A DNA stretch of 41,805 nucleotides from Actinomycetota bacterium (GTDB lineage: Bacteria; Actinomycetota; Geothermincolia; Geothermincolales; RBG-13-55-18), in contig QZKE01000035.1 of NCBI GenBank assembly GCA_003598015.1, positions 1 through 41,805 of the forward strand, given 5' to 3'. The translations under genes were made by a program, and so were the position numbers. Below the pieces are notes generated by a model. That model was not told the origin of the DNA, did no database searches, and saw only the letters and a list, made by a program, of their open reading frames with translations. This document shows positions 8,760 to 16,491 of the stretch, piece by piece (the stretch's first letter is position 1; every line of letters begins with the position of its first letter).

Positions 8760-8792
8760 GAGACCTTTGCACAGCTGAAGAATTAGTCATTG
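8760..8792 (+). repeat. 33-bp flank repeat, copy 2
   Basis: This is nearly identical to 3207-3239, with one mismatch, and sits at the same place relative to oxidoreductase A. It marks the right limit of the duplicated module. Downstream sequences then diverge: the first copy continues to the second oxidase, this one to a ferredoxin gene. Confidence 0.85.
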
Positions 8793-8822
8793 TGTTGCAC
8801 TAACAAACAAGGGGGCAATTTC

Positions 8823-9656
8823 ATGTTTCTGGATAAACGGATTATCTATGCAAAATTAACCAAGCTTTTTTACAAATTGACCTACGGTACTGGGCTGGTT
8901 CGCTCTCCACTCATGAAAAGATTCGAGGATCAGATCCGCAAGCACAAGGATAAGCTCATCAAGCCGGGCGATGCGGGCTTTTGCCTTCCCAAAGCCGGGG
9001 TCATACAGATAAACGAGAGCGTTAATAAACAAGACATGGCTTTACCTGCGGAGGTGATCGATCACTTCATTGAAAAATCATGTTACCGGGCTATCATGAA
9101 TTTCTGCATGTGTCGCGATTCCAATAAATGCAAGGATTATCCCCGGGATTTCGGCTGCCTGTTCATGGGCGAGGCAGCCAAGGGTATTCATCCTGACCTC
9201 TGCCGGTCGGTTACCAAGGAGGAGGCCCGCGCGCATGTCAGAAAAAGTCAGGAACTGGGTCTGGTCAACCTCGCGGGCAAGGCATATGTTGACTGCACGT
9301 GGCTTGCTATAGGCCCGCACACAAAACTCTTTACCGTGTGTTCATGCTGTCCCTGCTGCTGCGTATCGCTCGTAGCGCCTTATATGGCACCTGACCTGAT
9401 AGACCTCTTTCATAAGATGCCTGGCGTCAGTGTACAGGTAGGCGATGAGTGCGTGGGGTGCGGAGACTGCGTGGATGCCTGTATCTATGGCGGCATAGTC
9501 GTCGAGGATGGTCGTGCAGTGATCACGGAACGTTGCCTTGCCTGCGGAAGATGCGCAGAAGCCTGTCCTAATAAGGCAATCACGGTGCAGGCCGATGATC
9601 AGGATTATGTCAAAAAAGCAATAGAATTTCTGGAGCCCCGCGTTGACGTGACTTAA
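8823..9656 (+). CDS. Cysteine-rich 4Fe-4S ferredoxin-like protein
   Basis: This 277-residue protein carries two 4Fe-4S motifs at the C-terminus: Cys210/213/216/220 ('CVGCGDCVDAC') and Cys238/241/244/248 ('CLACGRCAEACP'). An upstream cysteine-rich domain contains 'NFCMCRDSNKC', 'GCLFMGEAAKGI' and the dense run CSCCPCCC (173-180). These suggest a further cluster or metal site. ATG 8823 is preceded by AGGGGG. A longer frame from TTG 8790 begins inside the repeat and is rejected. It is presumably the electron acceptor or donor for the flavoproteins upstream, or for the reductase genes downstream. That partnership rests on position only. It ends with a weak GTATGCC/GGCGTAC hairpin and no T-run. 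Confidence 0.8.
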   Translation: MFLDKRIIYAKLTKLFYKLTYGTGLVRSPLMKRFEDQIRKHKDKLIKPGDAGFCLPKAGVIQINESVNKQDMALPAEVIDHFIEKSCYRAIMNFCMCRDSNKCKDYPRDFGCLFMGEAAKGIHPDLCRSVTKEEARAHVRKSQELGLVNLAGKAYVDCTWLAIGPHTKLFTVCSCCPCCCVSLVAPYMAPDLIDLFHKMPGVSVQVGDECVGCGDCVDACIYGGIVVEDGRAVITERCLACGRCAEACPNKAITVQADDQDYVKKAIEFLEPRVDVT

Positions 9657-9751
9657 AAGACGTATGCCGGAGATGGCGTACCTGCGCACCGAGCTTGCAC
9701 GTGAGGAGGGCCCGATTTCATGGAGTGGAAGGAACAAAGAATTGCTATAAC

Positions 9752-9791
9752 TTGACATTAAAATACTAGAGGTAATATTATTACTAATATT
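9752..9791 (+). promoter_or_regulatory. Promoter with palindromic operator for the TetR gene
   Basis: TTGACA (9752-9757), an 18-bp spacer and TATTAT (9776-9781) form a near-consensus sigma-70 promoter. A perfect inverted repeat AATATTA-TTAC-TAATATT (9774-9791) overlaps the -10 element. The segment is AT-rich between GC-rich genes and lies about 40 bp before the TetR start. An operator over the -10 upstream of a TetR gene fits autorepression, possibly relieved by an acyl-CoA or aromatic ligand. The rest of 9657-9832 shows nothing else. Confidence 0.65.
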
Positions 9792-9832
9792 CAATTAACT
9801 TTACTATAGGGGCTACCGGGAGAAGGTGGAGG

Positions 9833-10471
9833 ATGGGAATCGCCGAACGCAAGGAAAGGGAGAAGCTTCAGAGGCGCCGGGATATCCTCGAGGCGGCAAG
9901 AAACGTGTTCTCCGAAAAGGGGTTCCAGCCCGCGACCATGGACGAGATCGCCGAGAAGGTCGAGCTCAGCAAGCCCACTATCTACCTGTACTTCGATTCC
10001 AAGGAAGACCTGTACACGTCGATAGCTCTAGAGGATTCCTATAAGGTAGTGGAACGGCTGAAGGAGAGCCTCGCCTCGGACGTAGGGCTGGTCGAGAAGT
10101 GGAGGTCGGTGTTCCTCGCGTTCGTAGAGCACTGCATGGAGAACCCGGAGTATGTTTCCATCTCCCAGCACATACTGGCGCCGGAATCGCGGCAGAGAGT
10201 ATCCGACCATATCCTTGAGGAGTTCGACAACCACACCCATGAACTCGTGGGGTACGTTACTCAACTGGTGGAGGAAAGCATAGAGAAGGGGCTGGCGAGG
10301 GACGATCTGCCCCCACGGACGATCACGCTGATTGCCTGGAGGATGACCGTCGGGCTTCTCGAGCTTTATTTATCCGGGCGTGCCACCGAGTTTGGCGTGG
10401 ATGATTACCACGAGTTCTTGGAGAACGCTTTCGACGTGCTGATAAACGGGCTACTCCAGCGAGGCAGTTGA
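9833..10471 (+). CDS. TetR/AcrR family transcriptional regulator
   Basis: This 212-residue protein has the N-terminal TetR helix-turn-helix. 'ILEAARNVFSEKGFQPATMD' is followed by 'EIAEKVELSKPTIYLYFDSK' (about residues 18-57), with the usual 'YxYFxSKEDL' ending of the recognition region. The C-terminal helical ligand-binding domain is divergent, so the effector cannot be named. ATG 9833 follows AAGGTGGAGG. The gene heads the collinear cluster running to 20517, with only 45 bp before the CoA ligase, and is likely cotranscribed with it. It probably controls its own AT-rich promoter and hence the catabolic genes. Confidence 0.85.
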   Translation: MGIAERKEREKLQRRRDILEAARNVFSEKGFQPATMDEIAEKVELSKPTIYLYFDSKEDLYTSIALEDSYKVVERLKESLASDVGLVEKWRSVFLAFVEHCMENPEYVSISQHILAPESRQRVSDHILEEFDNHTHELVGYVTQLVEESIEKGLARDDLPPRTITLIAWRMTVGLLELYLSGRATEFGVDDYHEFLENAFDVLINGLLQRGS

Positions 10472-10516
10472 CGGGGTGACGAGCATTGAAGGATGAGCAG
10501 TAAAGGAGATGATGGC

Positions 10517-11956
10517 ATGCTTGAGACCACGCCGGAGAATGTGAAGGGCTTCAGGGACAAATGGGATGTATACAGAGAAGATGAGGATAATCCCTGTTGG
10601 AAGTCGCCTGACGAGGTAATCGATATCCAGAACAGCAACCTGGCCCAGCAGATGGAGCTGGTGGCGAAGTACCACCCGTATTACAAGAAGCTTTTCGCGG
10701 ACAAGGGTATCGAAGCCGGGGACATCAGGACCTTGGAGGACCTGGAGAAGCTCCCATTGACCCAGAAGCTTGATTACATGCAGAATGCAATGGACTTCCG
10801 GTTGGCCCCGGAACAGATTACCCCGCGTGATATCCTCTACGAGGTGACCTACACCACGGGGACTACTACCGGAAAGCCCACCCCCTTCTTCAATACCACC
10901 CACGACATGTTCGCTACGGCCCTGCAGATGAGGCGTATGTGCGAGATAGCCTGGATGACCCCGCAGGAAGTCGTCCTCAATCTCTTCCCATTCGGAGTCG
11001 TTCCTCATATAGGCTTCTACCGTACCATATGGTACTCGGCGGCCGTGGGTATGCGGTTGGTCTTTGCCTTGACCGGGAGCGGGTTTCCGGAATTCCCGGT
11101 GCACAACTCCATGCAGAAGGCCATCGAGATGGCCGAGAACGCCAAGGCAACTCTGATCAGCGGTATAGGGAGTTATGAGCGGCGCTTCTTCATGGAAGCC
11201 CAGAAACAGGGACGCGACTTCTCCAGCATAAGAATCGTCCTGGCCCTGGGCGAGGCCGTCCCCCAAGGCATGCGGGACGACATACGGGAGAGGCTGGCGG
11301 ATATGGGTGCTGAGGATGTCTTCATAAGCAATGCCTTCGGTTTCACCGAGATGCAGGGGGCCATGCCAGAATGCACCCAGTTCGGGGGCTGCCATAATTC
11401 CTCCCCCGACCTGTATTTCTTAGAGATCGTAGACGGGGAAACCGGCAAGAGAAAGCCGGAGGGGGAAGTGGGAATGGTGGCGGTCACCCACCTCAACCGC
11501 AGGGGCACGGTACTGCTGCGCTACCTGTTGGGGGATATCGGGGCCATCGAATACGGCGTCTGCCCCCATTGCGGCAGGAGTGGAGGCCGCTTGGTGATCA
11601 AGGCGGGAAGCACCTACGCCACCCGCACCAAGGAACTGATCAAGGTCAAGGGCACCCTGATCAATCCGGAGATCCTGAAGAACGAGCTGAGCAACACCGA
11701 CGGGGTGATCGAATACCAGATCGTTATCACCAAGAAGGACCCCGAGGACCCCTACTCCCTGGACGAGCTCATGGTGAAGATCGCTGCGGCGGAGGGTCAT
11801 GACACAGGTGCCCTGGAGAAAGAGGTCGTCGACAAGGTGAGGATGGCGGTGGAGATGACCCCCAAGGTGGAGCTGGTGTCCATGGCCGATATCTTCGACG
11901 TCAACACCTCCCTGAAAGCGCAGAGGGTGGTGGATTCAAGACCGGCGGAGAATTAG
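10517..11956 (+). CDS. PaaK-like AMP-forming acyl/aryl-CoA ligase
   Basis: This 479-residue protein belongs to the phenylacetate-CoA ligase branch of the ANL superfamily. Visible motifs are the phosphate loop 'YTTGTTTGKPT' (about 112-122), 'NAFGFTEMQG' (adenine/aromatic motif), 'LLRYLLGD' and the C-terminal hinge region 'TRTKELIKVKG'. 'CPHCGRSGG' is the small cysteine insert common in PaaK proteins. The start is ATG 10517, with AAAGGAG eight bases upstream. ATG 10493 is in frame but poorly spaced. The enzyme should activate a carboxylic acid with ATP and CoA in the cytoplasm, the entry step for the Etf, dehydrogenase and reductase-like proteins that follow. The acid is unknown. An aromatic or alicyclic acid is suggested by family and neighbours. 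Confidence 0.85.
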   Translation: MLETTPENVKGFRDKWDVYREDEDNPCWKSPDEVIDIQNSNLAQQMELVAKYHPYYKKLFADKGIEAGDIRTLEDLEKLPLTQKLDYMQNAMDFRLAPEQITPRDILYEVTYTTGTTTGKPTPFFNTTHDMFATALQMRRMCEIAWMTPQEVVLNLFPFGVVPHIGFYRTIWYSAAVGMRLVFALTGSGFPEFPVHNSMQKAIEMAENAKATLISGIGSYERRFFMEAQKQGRDFSSIRIVLALGEAVPQGMRDDIRERLADMGAEDVFISNAFGFTEMQGAMPECTQFGGCHNSSPDLYFLEIVDGETGKRKPEGEVGMVAVTHLNRRGTVLLRYLLGDIGAIEYGVCPHCGRSGGRLVIKAGSTYATRTKELIKVKGTLINPEILKNELSNTDGVIEYQIVITKKDPEDPYSLDELMVKIAAAEGHDTGALEKEVVDKVRMAVEMTPKVELVSMADIFDVNTSLKAQRVVDSRPAEN

Positions 11957-11975
11957 TGGAAACAGGAAGCTTGGT

Positions 11976-12965
11976 ATGGCTGAGAAGGAAGGGATCCTGG
12001 TAATCGCGGAGCTTTCGCCCGCGGGAGCCCCCGATGCGGTGACCCTGGAACTGCTGGGCCTGGGCGCCAGGCTGGCCGCGTCATCGGGCAAGCAGCTGCA
12101 GGCGGCGGCAGTGGGAATCGACACCGCAAGCGCAGCCGCGACGTTGATAGCGTCGGGCGCGGCCGCCGTCTTCACGGTGGAGGGAAGCGCCTACGCCGCG
12201 TACGACCCCGACCTGCACGTGACCGCTCTGGAAAAAGTCGTCGAGGAAGCCGGGCCCTCGGCGGTGCTCGTCGGTAACACCACCGTAGGGCAGGACCTGG
12301 TCCCCCGCCTGGCATTCGCGCTAAAGGCCGGTTTGACCACCGACGCCGTCTCCCTGGAGATGAAGGGCGGTGCCCTCGCCAGCACCAAGCCTGTTTACGG
12401 CGGCAACGCCATGGCCGTATTCGTCTCCAGGGGCAAGCCCGCGCTGGCTTCGGTGCGCCCGGGCGCCGGCGATCCGGCCAAGCCCGACGCCTCCCGCACG
12501 GGGGAGACGGTCAAGGTCGACGTGGAAGCCCCCTCGCCTCGCCTTTCCTTCGGGGGCAAGGTGCTGGAGGAAGGCGGGGACGTCCGCCTGGAGGAAGCCA
12601 GGGTCATCGTCTCCGGCGGCCGCGGCCTGGGCGGGGCCGAGGGCTTCGAGCAGCTGCGCGAGCTGGCCCGCTTGCTGGGCGGGGCGGTCGGTGCTTCCCG
12701 TCCCCCGGTGGACGCTGGCTGGTGGCCCTCCACCCAGCAGGTGGGGATCACCGGCAAGATCGTCTCGCCCGAGGTATACGTGGCGGTGGCCATCTCCGGC
12801 TCCAGCCAGCACCTCTCGGGCATATCCGACTCGCGGGTCATCGTGGCCATCAACAAGGACCCCGAGGCCTACATCTTCAAGGTATCCGACTACGGCGTGG
12901 TTGGTGAATGGCAGCAGGTGCTGCCCGGACTCAGCTCCCGTATAAGAGAGATATTGGGGGTTTGA
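11976..12965 (+). CDS. etfA: Electron transfer flavoprotein alpha subunit
   Basis: This 329-residue protein contains the EtfA FAD-binding C-terminal domain: 'VSGGRGLGGAEGF', then 'GASRPPVDAGWWPSTQQVG', 'TGKIVSPEVYVAVAISGSSQ' and 'IVAINKDPEAYIFKVSDYG'. The N-terminal half is the degenerate alpha/beta domain. It accepts electrons from acyl-CoA dehydrogenases through FAD and pairs with EtfB encoded immediately downstream. The usual Tyr after 'VDAG' is Trp, a minor variant. The gene begins 19 bp after the ligase stop. The stop TGA overlaps the etfB ATG by one base, so expression is coupled. Confidence 0.93.
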   Translation: MAEKEGILVIAELSPAGAPDAVTLELLGLGARLAASSGKQLQAAAVGIDTASAAATLIASGAAAVFTVEGSAYAAYDPDLHVTALEKVVEEAGPSAVLVGNTTVGQDLVPRLAFALKAGLTTDAVSLEMKGGALASTKPVYGGNAMAVFVSRGKPALASVRPGAGDPAKPDASRTGETVKVDVEAPSPRLSFGGKVLEEGGDVRLEEARVIVSGGRGLGGAEGFEQLRELARLLGGAVGASRPPVDAGWWPSTQQVGITGKIVSPEVYVAVAISGSSQHLSGISDSRVIVAINKDPEAYIFKVSDYGVVGEWQQVLPGLSSRIREILGV

Positions 12966-13771
12966 TGGACATGGCGGAACTGAACATCCTGGTGTGCGTC
13001 AAGCAGGTCCCCGACCCGGAGGGCCCCCCTTCCGCCTTCGAGGTGGACTCCGCGGCCAGGAAGGTCACCCCCAAGGGCATACCCCCGGTGCTGTCGCCGT
13101 TCGACGAGAACGCGCTGGAGGCGGCCATCCGCGTCAAGGAGGCGGCGGGCGGCTCCATCACCATGCTCTCGGTGGGCAACAACCTCTCCAAGGCGGTCAT
13201 GCTCAAGGCCCTGGCTTCCGGCGCCGACAGGCTGGTAACGGTGGAGGACCCCTCCTGCGACCAGGAAGGCCTGGACGCCTTCGCCACGGCATCGCTGCTG
13301 GCGGCGGCCGTCCGCAAGGCGGGACCCTTCGATCTCATCCTCACCGGCCGCCAGGCGGCCGACACCAACGCCGGACAGGTGGGACTGGGGCTGGCGCAGC
13401 TCCTGAGTATCCCCGCGGTCTCGGTGGCCGGGAAGGTCGAAGTGAACGGAGGCACAGCGCGGGTGGAGACGGTGCTCCCAGACGGCTACGAGGTGGTGGA
13501 GGCTTCCCTGCCCCTGCTGGTCACGGTCAGCCACGAGGTAGGCGACCTGCGTTACCCCAGCTTGATGGCCATCAAGAAGGCCAAGACCCTGCCCATGGAG
13601 ACCTTTAAGCCGGCCGACCTGGGAATGGAGCCGGGAAGCCTGGTAATCAACGAGATAACGGAGCTCACTGCTCCCAACCGCGAGCGGCGCTGCCGCCTGG
13701 TGGAGGGAGAAAGCCCCGAGGATGCCGGCGCGAAACTCGCCGCGCTGCTGAAGGAGGACAAGATAATCTGA
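12965..13771 (+). CDS. etfB: Electron transfer flavoprotein beta subunit
   Basis: This 268-residue EtfB begins 'MDMAELNILVCVKQVPDPEG', the standard start of the family. It contains 'SPFDENALEAAIRVKE' and the nucleotide-binding segment 'ILTGRQAADTNAGQVG'. 'DLRYPSLMAIKKAKTLPMET' matches the EtfB signature region. ATG 12965 shares its A with the etfA TGA, and GGGGG lies four bases upstream. With EtfA it should carry electrons from the two acyl-CoA dehydrogenases just downstream to the membrane or to a ferredoxin-linked acceptor. I cannot tell from this subunit whether it is a bifurcating type. Confidence 0.93.
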   Translation: MDMAELNILVCVKQVPDPEGPPSAFEVDSAARKVTPKGIPPVLSPFDENALEAAIRVKEAAGGSITMLSVGNNLSKAVMLKALASGADRLVTVEDPSCDQEGLDAFATASLLAAAVRKAGPFDLILTGRQAADTNAGQVGLGLAQLLSIPAVSVAGKVEVNGGTARVETVLPDGYEVVEASLPLLVTVSHEVGDLRYPSLMAIKKAKTLPMETFKPADLGMEPGSLVINEITELTAPNRERRCRLVEGESPEDAGAKLAALLKEDKII

Positions 13772-13872
13772 GGCCTGGGACGCGGATAAAGCCCTCCAGG
13801 TTCGAGCACGCACGGATTAACGGGTCCCATATTCATGTCCATGAGAAGAGAACGTGAGAACGGAGGGCTGGA

Positions 13873-15105
13873 ATGAGCGATCAGGACCTTTTTGCCTATC
13901 CCCGCGGCCGGCTGCATGCGGCCGACAAGGACCTGGCGGCTAGCCTGCAGGCCATGGTGCAGAAGGAGGTCATGGACAAGAGGCTGGAGCTCAAGGAGGA
14001 TTACGATGGGCTCCTCGCGCCGTCCCTGGCCAGGCTGATGGCCGAGGTCGGCCTGCAGAAGATGTTCTGGCCGGAGAAGCTGGGAGGCGAGGAGCACAAC
14101 GAGCCCGAGGCCGCCTACACCGTCGCCGCCGCCCTGGAGCAGATCGGCCGGGCCGATGTGGGCCTGGCCTTCCTGGCCGCCCACTCCCTCGCCCTGCAGG
14201 CGGCCGTAGCAGCAAAGGGCAGCTGCCGCGAGGAGCTGTGCGCGGCGGTGGCGCCTCTCTTCTGCGAGGGCAACCGACCGCTCATAGTGTCCTTCGTCCT
14301 GCCTGCGATGTCGCAGGATGGCGGTGCCCCGGAGTGGAGGGGCAAGGGCATCCAGGTGAGGGCGAAGAGCGGCCCGGAGGGATGGACCCTTAGCGGCAAG
14401 GCGGTGCGGCCCACCTGCTCCGGGGCCGACGCCGGGCTGTTCGGCGTGCTCTGCGCGGTGGATGGGGAGGAGCCGGCCTTCATCCTGGTGCCCGGCGACA
14501 GCCACGGCATAAGCCGCGAGAAGGAGTTCTTAAAGACCGGCCTGGCGGCCAGCCGCAACGCCGACCTCGACTTCGAAGGCGTCAAGGTGCCGGCGGCCAA
14601 CTGCGCCTGGCGGGGGGAGGAAGGATTTCTAAACCTCCTTTCCTGGTTTTACCTGGGCCTGGCCGCCGCCGGGAGCGGCGCGCTGTTGGCCGTATACGAG
14701 ATCATCAAGGAATGGGGCGACAACCGGGTCATCAAGGGGCGGGGGCAGGTCTTCAAGGAGAACCCCCTCACCGCGGCGCTGATGGGGGAGATCGCCAAGG
14801 AGATCGCCGTGGACCGCCTGCTCGCCTACAACCTGGCGGATATCCTGTCAGATCCCCAGGCCTACGGCGATGACGGCCCGCTGGCCGTTTTCACCTCCGC
14901 GCTGATGCTCGTCCACCACATCTACGTCTCCGCGGAGTACACCATCCACCGCACCATGGAGCTCATGGCCTCCGCCGGCTACGCCAGGGAGTGGCAGCTG
15001 GAGCGCTACTGGCGCGACCTAAAGACGGTGCAGTGTTACCTGGGCGCCTACGAGCTGGCCAAGCACGACTTCGCGCGCAGGTTCTACCATACCAAGACAC
15101 TGTGA
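13873..15105 (+). CDS. Acyl-CoA dehydrogenase family protein, catalytic Glu position replaced
   Basis: This 410-residue protein shows the acyl-CoA dehydrogenase layout: helical N-terminal domain, beta middle domain ('GWTLSGKAVRPTCSGADAGL' and 'GLAASRNADLDFEGVKVP'), and helical C-terminal domain ending 'RYWRDLKTVQCYLGAYELA'. Where MCAD-type enzymes have Y-E-G with the catalytic Glu, this one has Y389-L390-G391. The base must lie elsewhere, as in isovaleryl-CoA- or cyclohexane-type enzymes, or the protein may be non-catalytic. Start ATG 13873 follows ACGGAGGGCTGGA. It forms a pair with the next gene 12 bp downstream and may be a heteromeric partner of it. It should donate electrons to EtfAB. 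Confidence 0.85.
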   Translation: MSDQDLFAYPRGRLHAADKDLAASLQAMVQKEVMDKRLELKEDYDGLLAPSLARLMAEVGLQKMFWPEKLGGEEHNEPEAAYTVAAALEQIGRADVGLAFLAAHSLALQAAVAAKGSCREELCAAVAPLFCEGNRPLIVSFVLPAMSQDGGAPEWRGKGIQVRAKSGPEGWTLSGKAVRPTCSGADAGLFGVLCAVDGEEPAFILVPGDSHGISREKEFLKTGLAASRNADLDFEGVKVPAANCAWRGEEGFLNLLSWFYLGLAAAGSGALLAVYEIIKEWGDNRVIKGRGQVFKENPLTAALMGEIAKEIAVDRLLAYNLADILSDPQAYGDDGPLAVFTSALMLVHHIYVSAEYTIHRTMELMASAGYAREWQLERYWRDLKTVQCYLGAYELAKHDFARRFYHTKTL

Positions 15106-15117
15106 GGAGGTTGCAGC

Positions 15118-16386
15118 ATGAGGACCATCGATGATATCACCCGGCCTCTTGATTACCTGCCTCCTGCGGCACAGATCCTTTCACCCATCATAAGGAATTG
15201 GGCGGACAACGAGGTCATACCCTACCGCAGGCAGTTCGACGAGGACTGGGAGGACCACACCCTCATCCATCCGCCCGGCAAGAAGCTTCTCGGCGAGTAC
15301 GGCATACAAAAGCTGCTCTTCCCGGTGGACCTGGGCGGGATGGGCTTCGGCGAGTCCGACTACGCCTTTACCAGCATGTTCATCCTGGGCGAGGAGATGG
15401 CCCGCGCCGACTCGGGGCTTGCCGTGGGACTGGGCGTGACCCTGTGGCCCCTGATGTCCATCGCGCTCAAGCCCCACGTCAACCGGCGGCTCCTGGAGGA
15501 GTTCGCGCCGCTGTACTGCAATACGACGGAGATGATAAGCGGCGCCCTGTGCATGACCGAACCCCAGGGCGGGGCAGACATAGAGAACGTGGAGCTGCTG
15601 AAAGGAAGCACCATACAGACCACCGCCGTGCGGGACGGGGACGAATGGGTGATCAACGGCCACAAGCTGTGGCCATCCAACACCGGCGGCATGGCCGACC
15701 TCCTCGTGGTTGTCTGCACCACCAACCCCGGCTCGAGGGACCCCGCGGACGTGACCCTGATCTTCGTGCCCGGGGACCTTCCCGGCGTGACCCAGAGCGG
15801 CCCCTACGAGAAGGCGGGCATGGCGTGCGACAAGAACGGCGACGTCTGGCTGGAGAACGTGCGCGTGCCCCTCTGGTACCGGGCGCACGGGCCCGGCAAG
15901 GATGCCCTGTTCTTCCTGGACATCATATCCATAGCCAGCGGCGTAACCATCTCCTTCACCAGCGGGATGATGATGAACGTCTACGAGCGGCTCCTGGAGT
16001 TCGTGAACGAGACGAAGTTGCATGGCCGTCCCCTGAAGGAGAACGACGCGGTGGCGGGTGTTCTCGCAGACTACACCGCTACCCTTGAAGTTATAAGGAT
16101 AGTCGGATACCAGGCAGCACGCATGCTCGACCGCTCCGACCTCTACGGCGAGAGGTGGAGCCCGGAGATGATGGCCAAGATGCGCTCCTACCGCTACTTC
16201 ACCATGGACCGTTGCCTTGACGTAATGGGCAAGGTGATGAACCTCATGGAGGCCTACGGCGCAGACCGGGACCGGGACATCGAGAAGCACTGGCGGGACA
16301 TCAAGATGAACCAGCTCTGGCTGGGAGGAAAACAACTCTGCCAGATTGAGGCGGCGCGCTGGTTCTTCGAGTGCGAGACCCTGTGA
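15118..16386 (+). CDS. Acyl-CoA dehydrogenase, atypical active-site position
   Basis: This 422-residue protein has clear acyl-CoA dehydrogenase motifs: 'CMTEPQGGADIENV' (FAD and substrate contact), 'WVINGHKLWPSN' and 'KAGMACDKNGDVWLENVRVP'. Near the C-terminus the usual 'IYEGT' is 'LWLGG' (about residue 401), so the canonical Glu is missing here too. Start ATG 15118 follows GAGGAGG. It probably oxidises a CoA ester made by the ligase at 10517, with EtfAB as acceptor. The pair of dehydrogenases with the same substitution suggests a specialised substrate, perhaps an alicyclic one. That is inference. Confidence 0.88.
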   Translation: MRTIDDITRPLDYLPPAAQILSPIIRNWADNEVIPYRRQFDEDWEDHTLIHPPGKKLLGEYGIQKLLFPVDLGGMGFGESDYAFTSMFILGEEMARADSGLAVGLGVTLWPLMSIALKPHVNRRLLEEFAPLYCNTTEMISGALCMTEPQGGADIENVELLKGSTIQTTAVRDGDEWVINGHKLWPSNTGGMADLLVVVCTTNPGSRDPADVTLIFVPGDLPGVTQSGPYEKAGMACDKNGDVWLENVRVPLWYRAHGPGKDALFFLDIISIASGVTISFTSGMMMNVYERLLEFVNETKLHGRPLKENDAVAGVLADYTATLEVIRIVGYQAARMLDRSDLYGERWSPEMMAKMRSYRYFTMDRCLDVMGKVMNLMEAYGADRDRDIEKHWRDIKMNQLWLGGKQLCQIEAARWFFECETL

Positions 16387-16396
16387 GGCGAATACG

Positions 16397-16480
16397 ATGA
16401 CCACAGATACCGGGATCAAGGCCGCCGGTGTCGGAGTCATAGTGAGTCATAATATGGACGCCCGAAAGAGGACTGTCTAA
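16397..16480 (+). CDS. Possible 27-aa small ORF
   Basis: ATG 16397 opens a 27-codon frame ('MTTDTGIKAAGVGVIVSHNM', then a basic end) that stops at TAA 16478. GAGG lies eight bases upstream. It fills the short gap between the dehydrogenase and the next gene. It has no recognisable domain and could easily be chance. Confidence 0.2.
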   Translation: MTTDTGIKAAGVGVIVSHNMDARKRTV

Positions 16481-16491
16481 CCGGGGAGGGG

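Noticed and set aside
15181..16440. 419-codon antisense frame over the second acyl-CoA dehydrogenase, and similar long antisense frames at 10451-11395, 16923-17936 and 25497-26615
   Set aside because: Each lies opposite a gene with clear family motifs or strong coding character. Their composition (His, Val, Gly, Arg or Ser/Ala rich) is typical of shadow frames in GC-rich DNA.
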